From Myxococcales bacterium (GTDB lineage: Bacteria; Myxococcota_A; Bradymonadia; UBA7976; UBA1532): a DNA stretch of 64,000 nucleotides. Position 1 is the stretch's first letter. Each line of letters starts with the position of its first letter. The position numbers were made by a program, and so were the translations under genes. The stretch is from NCBI GenBank assembly GCA_020633465.1, contig JACKDN010000003.1, forward strand, positions 248,001 through 312,000, in the 5' to 3' direction. Shown here piece by piece: positions 1 to 5,809 of the stretch. The notes beneath the pieces were generated by a model. The model did not search any database. It saw only the letters and a program-made list of their open reading frames with translations, and was not told the DNA's origin.

Positions 1-374
1 TTGCCGCTGCCCGTCGGCCCGATGAGCAGGATGTTGCTCTTCTGCAGCTCGACGTCGTCGCGCCCCACCCGGGTCTCGATGCGCTTGTAGTGGTTGTGCA
101 CCGCGACGGCGAGCGTCTTCTTGGCCTTCTCCTGGCCGATGACGTACTCGTCGAGCACCCGCTTGATCTCGCTGGGCTTCGGCACCTGCATGCGGCCGGG
201 GCCGCCGTCACCCTTCTCGAGCTCCTCGGCGATGATGTCGTTGCACAGCGCGATGCACTCGTCGCAGATGTACACGCTGGGCCCGGCGATGAGCTTCTTC
301 ACCTCCTTCTGGGACTTGCCGCAGAAGGAGCAGCTGAGGTTGCCCTTGCCCTCGTCGCGTTTGCGGTCGGCCAT
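1..374 (-). CDS. clpX: ATP-dependent Clp protease ATPase subunit ClpX (partial, runs off left edge)
   Basis: This is the N-terminal part of ClpX, the cytoplasmic AAA+ unfoldase that recognises substrates and feeds them to ClpP. The ATG at 374 opens 124 codons before the window ends. Cys15, Cys18, Cys37 and Cys40 form the zinc-binding dimerisation and adaptor domain (CSFC and CDEC pairs). The Walker A loop starts at residues 119-124 (GPTGSG) and is cut by the edge. It lies 39 bases downstream of clpP in the same direction, the usual tig-clpP-clpX order, so co-expression is likely. The family assignment is certain; the missing C-terminal two thirds cannot be judged. Confidence 0.97.
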   Translation of the reverse strand, partial: MADRKRDEGKGNLSCSFCGKSQKEVKKLIAGPSVYICDECIALCNDIIAEELEKGDGGPGRMQVPKPSEIKRVLDEYVIGQEKAKKTLAVAVHNHYKRIETRVGRDDVELQKSNILLIGPTGSG

Positions 375-390
375 CGAGCCTCCCCCTGGT

Positions 391-422
391 CGGTGGGTCA
401 GTCGGCCGGTGGGTCAGTCGGC
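391..422. repeat. Perfect 16-bp tandem duplication at the clpP 3' end
   Basis: The unit CGGTGGGTCAGTCGGC occurs twice without spacing (391-406 and 407-422). The right-hand copy contains the clpP stop codon (414-416) and the left-hand copy carries the same triplet just past it. It fills most of the clpP-clpX spacer. A simple slippage duplication is the likeliest origin. Confidence 0.9.
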
Positions 423-1040
423 GCCGTGGGTGCGCGCCATCACCTCGTCCACCAAACCGTACTCCTTCGCCTCGGCCGCCGTCATGTAGCGGTCGCGATC
501 GGTGTCGGTGGCGATGCGCTCGAGGGGCTGCCCGGTGTTCCTGGCGAGGATGTTGTTGAGGATGTCCCGCAGGCGCAGGATCTCCTTGGCCTGGATCTCG
601 ATGTCCGAGGCCTGGCCCTGGGCCCCGCCGAGGGGCTGGTGCACCATGATGCGGGCGTGGGGCAGGGCGAAGCGCCGGCCCGGCTCGCCGCTCGACAAGA
701 GGAAGGCGCCCATGCTGGCCGCCTGGCCGATGCAGATGGTGCTGACCGGGCTCTTGACGTGGTTCATCGTGTCGTAGATCGCCATGCCGCTGGTGATCAC
801 GCCGCCCGGCGAGTTGATGTAGAGGGCGATGTCCTTGTCGGGATCCTCGCTCTCCAGGTACAGCAGCTGCGCGATGATGACGTTGGCGACCCGATCGTCG
901 ATCGGCGTCCCGAGGAAGATGATCCGGTCTTTCAGCAGCCGACTGAAGATGTCCCACCCCCGCTCCCCCCGGTGCGTCTGCTCGACGACGGTCGGGATCA
1001 GGTTGGTGGGCACGAACTCCATCCAGTCGGGGTAGGCCAT
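414..1040 (-). CDS. clpP: ATP-dependent Clp protease proteolytic subunit ClpP
   Basis: ClpP is the serine peptidase that assembles into two heptameric rings and degrades polypeptides delivered by ClpX. The 208-residue product has the normal family length. The catalytic triad is visible as Ser109 (in GQAASMG), His134 (in HQPLGG) and Asp183 (in DRDR). The N-terminus around residues 10-30 (NLIPTVVEQTHRGER) matches the mature family start, so there is little or no propeptide. It sits 7 bases downstream of tig and 39 bases upstream of clpX, consistent with one operon. Nothing is unusual in the product. Confidence 0.98.
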   Translation of the reverse strand: MAYPDWMEFVPTNLIPTVVEQTHRGERGWDIFSRLLKDRIIFLGTPIDDRVANVIIAQLLYLESEDPDKDIALYINSPGGVITSGMAIYDTMNHVKSPVSTICIGQAASMGAFLLSSGEPGRRFALPHARIMVHQPLGGAQGQASDIEIQAKEILRLRDILNNILARNTGQPLERIATDTDRDRYMTAAEAKEYGLVDEVMARTHGAD

Positions 1041-1047
1041 CTGAACC

Positions 1048-2391
1048 TCAGTCGTGGTCGTGGGCGTGATCGCCGTCGTCGTCGTGGACGTGCATCGGCA
1101 CCTCCCGCTCGACGGTGGCCACGTTAGCCTTGGTCAAGAGAAAATCAAGCACCTTGTCCTGCCGCATTCGACGCCGCAGACCGGCCCGGCGATTCGGATC
1201 GCGGTAGGCCTGGCGCAGGCGGGCGCCGTACTGCCCCATCACCCGCACCATCTGCTCGATCTGCGCGTTCACCTCGTGCGCCTCGACGTCGATGGCCTCC
1301 TTGTCGGCCATCGCGTCGAGCACCAGCTCCATGCGCACGTCGCGGATGACCTCGTCGCGCAGGGTCGGCGCCTGCTCGTCGGCCTCGGCGCGGGCGGCGG
1401 CGAAGTCCTTGCCGCCCTTGACCGCCTCGCTGATCAGCTCGCTCTTCTTGTCCTCCACGCCGGCGTCGACCAGCGCGGCGGGCACCTCGAAGTCGTACTG
1501 ATCGGCGATCTGGGCCTTCAGCTGGCGCTTGGCCTCGTCGCTGGCGGCGCCGTTGAAGCGCCCCTCGATGCGCGTCTTCAGCTGCGCCTTGACCGCGTCG
1601 AGGCTCTCCTCGCCCAGCTGATCGGCCAGGGGCTGGCCGATCTCGGGGATGACCTTCGCCTTGATGTCCTTGATCGTGCAGGCGAACTGCGCGGTCTTGC
1701 CCGCCAGGTGCTCGGCCGGGTAGTCGGCGGGGAACTCGACCTCGATGGTGAACTCCTCGCCGACGGTCTTGCCGACGAGCTGCGGCTCGAAGCCGGGGAT
1801 GAACCGGCCGCTGCCCAGCTCGAGCTCGGCGTCCTCGGCGGTGCCGCCGGCGAAGGCCTCGCCGTCGATGCTGCCCGCGTAGTCGAGCACCACCATGTCG
1901 CCGTCCTGCGTCACGGTGCGATCCTCGACGGGCTCCCACGACGCGAGCTGCTCGGCGAGGTGCTCGAGCTCGTGGTCGACGACCGCCTCGCTGGCGGTGA
2001 AGGTCTCGAGCTTCGCCTCGAGATCGCCGTAGGGGCGCACCTCGATGTCGGGGGTGACCTCGACGGTGAAGGTGAAGACGAAGTCCTTGCCCTGCTGCAC
2101 GCGGTCGGCCGCGTCGAAGTCGGGCTGGCCCACCGGGGTCAGCGCGAGATCGTCGAGGGCCTTGCCCCACGCCTCGCCCACCAGCTGCTCGGTGACGTCG
2201 GCCGTCGCCTGGGCGCCGAAGCGCTTGCGCAGGTGGCTCATCGGCACCTTGCCGCGGCGGAAGCCGGGCAGGCTGGTGCGCTGCGCGATGCGGTTGTAGG
2301 TCTTCGAGAAGGCCGAGTCCACCTGCGGGGCGGACACGGTGATCCGCACGCGCTTGCGAACCGGGCTGAGCTCTTCGATGTCAAGCTGCAT
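1048..2391 (-). CDS. tig: Trigger factor, ribosome-associated chaperone
   Basis: Trigger factor binds ribosomal protein L23 at the exit tunnel and shields nascent chains; it also has a peptidyl-prolyl isomerase domain. The product is 447 residues. The ribosome-binding signature GFRRGKVP lies at residues 43-50, followed by the FKBP-like domain (about 155-245) and the helical C-terminal arms. The ATG at 2391 was chosen because it gives the family start (MQLDIEEL); the open frame continues upstream into tRNA-Leu and cannot be coding there. The last 14 residues are Asp/His-rich, a possible metal-binding tail. It leads directly into clpP. Confidence 0.97.
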   Translation of the reverse strand: MQLDIEELSPVRKRVRITVSAPQVDSAFSKTYNRIAQRTSLPGFRRGKVPMSHLRKRFGAQATADVTEQLVGEAWGKALDDLALTPVGQPDFDAADRVQQGKDFVFTFTVEVTPDIEVRPYGDLEAKLETFTASEAVVDHELEHLAEQLASWEPVEDRTVTQDGDMVVLDYAGSIDGEAFAGGTAEDAELELGSGRFIPGFEPQLVGKTVGEEFTIEVEFPADYPAEHLAGKTAQFACTIKDIKAKVIPEIGQPLADQLGEESLDAVKAQLKTRIEGRFNGAASDEAKRQLKAQIADQYDFEVPAALVDAGVEDKKSELISEAVKGGKDFAAARAEADEQAPTLRDEVIRDVRMELVLDAMADKEAIDVEAHEVNAQIEQMVRVMGQYGARLRQAYRDPNRRAGLRRRMRQDKVLDFLLTKANVATVEREVPMHVHDDDGDHAHDHD

Positions 2392-2445
2392 GGTCGTCTC
2401 GAGGCGCCGGCGCGCCGGGTCGGTGGGTGGGGGACAGAAGGCGTC

Positions 2446-2464
2446 GGGCGCACGGCGTGCGCCC
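2446..2464 (-). other. Perfect 8-bp hairpin between tRNA-Leu and tig
   Basis: GGGCGCAC, a 3-base loop and GTGCGCCC form a perfect stem in the tRNA-Leu to tig spacer. There is no following T-run, so it is not a classical intrinsic terminator. It may act in processing between the tRNA array and the tig mRNA, or as partial attenuation. Confidence 0.45.
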
Positions 2465-2475
2465 GAGCCGGTCGG

Positions 2476-2557
2476 TGCGAGGAGGGGGAGTCGAACCCCC
2501 ACGGTGAAAACCGCTGGAACCTAAATCCAGTGCGTCTGCCAATTCCGCCATCCTCGC
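2476..2557 (-). tRNA. tRNA-Leu (anticodon TAG)
   Basis: An 82-base tRNA with a long variable arm, typical of class II tRNA-Leu. The acceptor is GCGAGGA paired with TCCTCGC and the discriminator is A. The anticodon stem CTGGA/TCCAG encloses the loop TTTAGGT, which gives TAG. CCA is not encoded. It is the last tRNA of the array before tig. Confidence 0.95.
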
Positions 2558-2620
2558 ACGCGGGGGTGGCCACCGGGGCCACCCGCCGAGGCGGGTGGAC
2601 GGGGTGACCGAGCTGCGCGG

Positions 2621-2693
2621 TGGGCCATGAAGGAATCGAACCTTCAACCTGCGGATTAAGAGTCCGTTGCTCTGCCGATTGAGCTAATGGCCC
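2621..2693 (-). tRNA. tRNA-Lys (anticodon CTT), copy 1
   Basis: A 73-base cloverleaf with acceptor GGGCCAT/ATGGCCC and discriminator A. The loop CTCTTAA gives anticodon CTT. It is identical to the copy at 2783-2855, so the pair is a recent or gene-converted duplication. CCA is not encoded. Confidence 0.95.
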
Positions 2694-2782
2694 GCGGGGC
2701 GCGAGGATGGTGGTCGGGCCGAGCACGTGCCCGCCGAGCGTGAAGACGCTCGGCAGGCCGAGGGGGGTTCCCCCTCGTCGGG

Positions 2783-2855
2783 TGGGCCATGAAGGAATCG
2801 AACCTTCAACCTGCGGATTAAGAGTCCGTTGCTCTGCCGATTGAGCTAATGGCCC
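2783..2855 (-). tRNA. tRNA-Lys (anticodon CTT), copy 2
   Basis: This gene is identical over all 73 bases to the neighbouring tRNA-Lys at 2621-2693, while the spacers around the two copies differ. Anticodon CTT, no encoded CCA. Confidence 0.95.
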
Positions 2856-2994
2856 GGCGGTGTGCTCGGTGGACGGGTCGCGGCGCGCCCGGCTGCACCT
2901 CGAGCCGGAGCTCGGTGCGCAGACGGGCGCGTCGGACAGGTCGTCTCGGTCGAGACGTCGGCAGCGCCAGGAGCCTCTCCCTGGCGGCGCCGTG

Positions 2995-3068
2995 CGCGCC
3001 CGGCAGGATTCGAACCTGCGACCTGCGGATTCGAAGTCCGACGCTCTATCCGGCTGAGCTACGGGCGC
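2995..3068 (-). tRNA. tRNA-Arg (anticodon TCG)
   Basis: A 74-base tRNA with acceptor GCGCCCG paired with CGGGCGC and discriminator G. The anticodon loop CTTCGAA gives TCG (decodes CGA and related codons). CCA is not encoded. Confidence 0.95.
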
Positions 3069-3075
3069 ATTGAAG

Positions 3076-3148
3076 GGAGGATAACGGGGCTCGAACCCGT
3101 GACATTCGGTACCACAAACCGACGCTCTACCAACTGAGCTATATCCTC
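3076..3148 (-). tRNA. tRNA-His (anticodon GTG), no encoded G-1
   Basis: The acceptor GAGGATA pairs fully with TATCCTC, the anticodon stem TCGGT/ACCGA encloses TTGTGGT (anticodon GTG), and the T stem is ACGGG/CCCGT. The discriminator is C73, as in most bacterial tRNA-His. However, the base before position 1 (3149) reads C on the gene strand, not the usual G, so the G-1:C73 pair cannot come from RNase P cleavage of this transcript. CCA is not encoded. Confidence 0.92.
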
Positions 3149-3155
3149 GACGGGG

Positions 3156-3229
3156 CGCGCCTGGGTGGACTCGAACCACCGACCGGCGGATTAGAAGTCC
3201 GCTGCTCTATCCGGCTGAGCTACAGGCGC
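3156..3229 (-). tRNA. tRNA-Arg (anticodon TCT)
   Basis: A 74-base tRNA with acceptor GCGCCTG paired with CAGGCGC and discriminator G. The loop CTTCTAA gives anticodon TCT (decodes AGA). CCA is not encoded. Confidence 0.95.
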
Positions 3230-3290
3230 TCGGACGGGCAGCCTCGACCGACCAGCTGTCAAAGACCCTGCTTCGATGACCCGTTGGGGG

Positions 3291-3364
3291 TCGGGGTGAG
3301 AGGATTCGAACCTCCGACCACCAGTACCCAAAACTGGTGCGCTACCAGACTGCGCTACACCCCG
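3291..3364 (-). tRNA. tRNA-Pro (anticodon TGG)
   Basis: A 74-base tRNA with acceptor CGGGGTG paired with CACCCCG and discriminator A. The anticodon stem CCAGT/ACTGG encloses TTTGGGT, giving TGG. It is the first gene of the seven-tRNA array, 25 bases below a strong promoter-like sequence. Confidence 0.95.
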
Positions 3365-3389
3365 TCCGGGGGGCCTCCGAAGACGCAGC

Positions 3390-3418
3390 AAACTAGCGGC
3401 CGGCCGCAGGGCGGTCAA
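3390..3418 (-). promoter_or_regulatory. Predicted sigma-70-type promoter of the tRNA-tig-clpP-clpX unit
   Basis: Reading the minus strand, TTGACC (3418-3413) and TAGTTT (3395-3390) are separated by exactly 17 bases. An A/T-rich block (3419-3431) lies directly upstream of the -35 and could be an UP element, unusual in this GC-rich DNA. The -35 box overlaps the rdgB stop codon (3415-3417). It is placed to drive tRNA-Pro and the six following tRNAs, and possibly tig onward. Confidence 0.6.
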
Positions 3419-4032
3419 CCAAAAATTTGTCTCAGCAGCGGCTCGATGGCGCGCGCCGCGCGGCCGCGATGGCTGACCGCGTGCTTCTCGTCGGTCGCCA
3501 GCTCGGCCGTCGTGCGCCCGTCGGGCAGGGCGAAGATGGGATCGTAGCCGAAGCCGTCGGCGCCGCGCGGCGCCCGCGTCAGTTCGCCCTCGACGACGCC
3601 GCGGGTGCAGACGCAGCCGTCCTGGCGCCAGGCGCCGGGGGGCAGGGGCGCGTCGTCGGGCAGGCCCGCGACCGCGATGACCGCGGTGAAGCGGGCGCGG
3701 CGATCGGTGGCGTCGGCGGTGGCCGCCAGCAGGGCCTCGAGCCGATCCCGGTCGCTGCCCTCGACGTACCGCGCGCTGCGCACGCCGGGCGCCCAGTCGA
3801 GGGCGGCGACCTCGATGCCGCTGTCGTCGGCCAGGCAGGGCTCGCCGGTGTGCGCGTGGGCCGCGCGCGCCTTCAGCACCGCGTTGCCGGCGAAGTCGGG
3901 CGCGTCCTCGATCACCTCGGGCATCGGCGGGAAGTCGGCCAGCGAGGCCAGGGGCAGGCCGGGCAGCAGCTGCCGGAACTCGCCCAGCTTGTGGGCGTTG
4001 CCGGTGGCGACGACGAGGCGGGGCGCGCTCAC
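3415..4032 (-). CDS. rdgB: XTP/dITP diphosphatase (RdgB/HAM1 family)
   Basis: RdgB hydrolyses non-canonical purine nucleoside triphosphates (dITP, XTP, ITP) to monophosphates and so keeps them out of DNA and RNA. The 205-residue product begins with the family motif ATGNAHKLGEF, has the catalytic DDSGIEV motif near residue 65, and GFGYDPIF and SHRG motifs near the end. The GTG at 4032 was chosen because it gives exactly this start and overlaps the rph stop by 4 bases (GTGA), indicating translational coupling. Family assignment is firm. Confidence 0.96.
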   Translation of the reverse strand: MSAPRLVVATGNAHKLGEFRQLLPGLPLASLADFPPMPEVIEDAPDFAGNAVLKARAAHAHTGEPCLADDSGIEVAALDWAPGVRSARYVEGSDRDRLEALLAATADATDRRARFTAVIAVAGLPDDAPLPPGAWRQDGCVCTRGVVEGELTRAPRGADGFGYDPIFALPDGRTTAELATDEKHAVSHRGRAARAIEPLLRQIFG

Positions 4033-4757
4033 GCGTTCACCCCGGCCGCGGCCAGCGCCTCGCGCTGCAGCGCGAACAGCACCTGGCAGGCGGCGTCGGC
4101 GTGCTCGACCATCTCGAGCAGCTGATCGTGCGAGAACACCTTGCCCTCGGCGGTGCCCTGGATCTCGACGAGGCCGTCCGGGCGCGCGACGTAGTTCAGA
4201 TCGACCTCGGCGGCGCTGTCCTCGCGGTAGTCGAGATCGGTGACGACGCGGCCGTCGACCACGCCGACGGACACCGCGGCCACCTGCGGCGGCAGGATGA
4301 ACTTCACCGCGTCGGCGCGGGCGGCCTCGCGGGCGGCGAGCGCCGCGGCGACCCAGCCCCCGGTGATCGAGGCGCAGCGCGTGCCGCCGTCGGCCTGCAT
4401 CACGTCGCAGTCGATCCACATCGTGCGGCTGCCAATCCGGTCGAGATCGATGGCCGCGCGCAGGCTGCGCCCGATGAGGCGCTGAATCTCGGCGGTGCGG
4501 CCGGCGATCTTCTGGCGCTCGCGCCGGTAGCGCCCGCGGGTGGCGGCGGGCAGCATCGCGTACTCGGCGGTCAACCAGCCGCCGCCCGAGCCTTGGCGGT
4601 GCGCGGGCACCTTCTCGTCGAGGGTGGCGGCGCACAGGACGTGGGTGTGGCCCCAGCGGACGAGGACCGAGCCGGCGGCGTCGCGCTGCAGGCCGGTCTG
4701 GAATTCGACGGGGCGCAGCGCGCCGGGGGCGCGGCCATCAGGGCGCGGGCTTGCCAT
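4029..4757 (-). CDS. rph: Ribonuclease PH
   Basis: RNase PH is a phosphorolytic 3'-5' exoribonuclease that trims tRNA and other RNA 3' ends. The 242-residue product shows the family hallmarks: RPDGR near the N-terminus, GWLTAEYAMLP, the phosphate-binding region with DVMQADGGTR, and DYREDSAAEVD. The length is normal. The start ATG at 4757 overlaps the amidase 3' end by 20 bases, and its stop overlaps the rdgB start by 4 bases, so amidase-rph-rdgB looks like one transcript. The neighbouring tRNA genes, most without encoded CCA, are plausible substrates. Confidence 0.97.
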   Translation of the reverse strand: MASPRPDGRAPGALRPVEFQTGLQRDAAGSVLVRWGHTHVLCAATLDEKVPAHRQGSGGGWLTAEYAMLPAATRGRYRRERQKIAGRTAEIQRLIGRSLRAAIDLDRIGSRTMWIDCDVMQADGGTRCASITGGWVAAALAAREAARADAVKFILPPQVAAVSVGVVDGRVVTDLDYREDSAAEVDLNYVARPDGLVEIQGTAEGKVFSHDQLLEMVEHADAACQVLFALQREALAAAGVNA

Positions 4758-5544
4758 GAGGCTCCTGACTCAGCTGGCGGGGGGCGAGCACGAGGCGGCC
4801 GAAGTCGAGCACGCCGTCGGCGAGGGCCCGGGCGATCTTCGCCTGGCCGGCCTCGCTGGTGATGTAGCGCCCCTCGCGGTGGTGGTTGATGAAGCCGACC
4901 TCGCAGACGACGGCCGGCATCGCGGCCCCCATCAGAACATAGAAGGGCGCCTGTTTGACCCCGCGGTTCTTGAAGGGGCTGGCGGGCACCATGCGCTGCT
5001 GGATGAGCGCGGCGAGGCGCTCGGCGTCGGCGTGGGCGCGCTCGCGGGTGAGATCGAGCAGGATGTCCTGCACCACGTCGTCGCCCACCGGCGCGCCGGC
5101 GGCGGTCGAGACGGCGGTGGGATCGTCGTTCTCGAAGACGGCGAGGCGGCGCGCGGCCTCGTCGGTGGCGCTCAGCGCGAGGAAGAAGGTCTCGTGCCCG
5201 CTCGGGCCCGGCTTCTCGGTGGCGTTCAGGTGGATGCTGACGAAGACGTCGGCGGCCAGTCGGTTGGCGAGGCCGATGCGCGCCTTGAGGGACATGTCCC
5301 GGTCGTCGGTGCGGGTGAGCACGACCTGGACGCCCGCCGCGCGCAGGTGCGTCGCGACGGCATTCGCGATGCGCAGCGAGTGCTGCTTCTCCCACCGGCC
5401 GGGCTGGTGGCGATCCGGGGCGCCCTGGTTGGTGCCGCCGTGGCCGGGGTCGATGACCACCAGGCGCAGGCCCGGCGCGGCGACGGCGGGGGCCGCCGCG
5501 GCGAGGGTGAGGCCGAGCGCGAGGAGGCCGCCGCGCGCACGCAC
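4738..5544 (-). CDS. Secreted N-acetylmuramoyl-L-alanine amidase (Amidase_3)
   Basis: This zinc amidase cleaves the bond between MurNAc and the stem peptide, typically during cell separation. With a GTG start at 5544 the product is 268 residues and begins with a signal peptide (Arg-rich start, then a Leu/Ala core ending at AVAA). Zinc ligands are visible as His35 (DPGHGG), Glu52 and His105 (SIHLNA), and a catalytic Glu lies in CEVGF. No AMIN domain is present. The frame stays open into tRNA-Thr, which excludes an upstream start; a GGAGG lies only one base before the GTG, so the exact start is less sure than the identity. Confidence 0.9.
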   Translation of the reverse strand: MRARGGLLALGLTLAAAAPAVAAPGLRLVVIDPGHGGTNQGAPDRHQPGRWEKQHSLRIANAVATHLRAAGVQVVLTRTDDRDMSLKARIGLANRLAADVFVSIHLNATEKPGPSGHETFFLALSATDEAARRLAVFENDDPTAVSTAAGAPVGDDVVQDILLDLTRERAHADAERLAALIQQRMVPASPFKNRGVKQAPFYVLMGAAMPAVVCEVGFINHHREGRYITSEAGQAKIARALADGVLDFGRLVLAPRQLSQEPHGKPAP

Positions 5545-5618
5545 CCCTCCACGCCGCGCGCGGCCCCCGGGTGGGGGACGACGACCGAAGCCGTGACGAC
5601 GCGGAAGGTGCGGTGCGT

Positions 5619-5694
5619 TGGAGCCGACAGTCGGACTTGAACCGACGACCTGCTCATTACGAGTGAGCTGCTCTACCAACTGAGCTATGTCGGC
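5619..5694 (-). tRNA. tRNA-Thr (anticodon CGT), CCA encoded
   Basis: The acceptor GCCGACA pairs with TGTCGGC, the discriminator is T, and the loop CTCGTAA gives anticodon CGT. Unlike the seven tRNAs at 2.4-3.4 kb, this gene encodes its own CCA (5621-5619). It heads the amidase-rph-rdgB unit. Confidence 0.95.
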
Positions 5695-5718
5695 GCTGCA
5701 AGGAACGACAGCCGCGAG

Positions 5719-5747
5719 ACGTTAGCAGCGACCTCGGGGGTCGTCAA
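5719..5747 (-). promoter_or_regulatory. Predicted promoter of tRNA-Thr and the amidase-rph-rdgB unit
   Basis: On the minus strand TTGACG (5747-5742) and TAACGT (5724-5719) are spaced 17 bases apart, and the -10 is preceded by TGC, an extended -10 motif. It ends 24 bases before the tRNA-Thr 5' end. Confidence 0.55.
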
Positions 5748-5809
5748 CGGTTTTGCCCCTGAGGCCGGCCTATCTGGTATGAAGGGCGCGGACGTGGGGG
5801 AGGTCGCGC

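Noticed and set aside
4033..4635. Fusion of rdgB with upstream sequence in the same frame
   Set aside because: The upstream part is the rph gene read out of frame; the GTG at 4032 gives the exact RdgB N-terminus with GTGA overlap.
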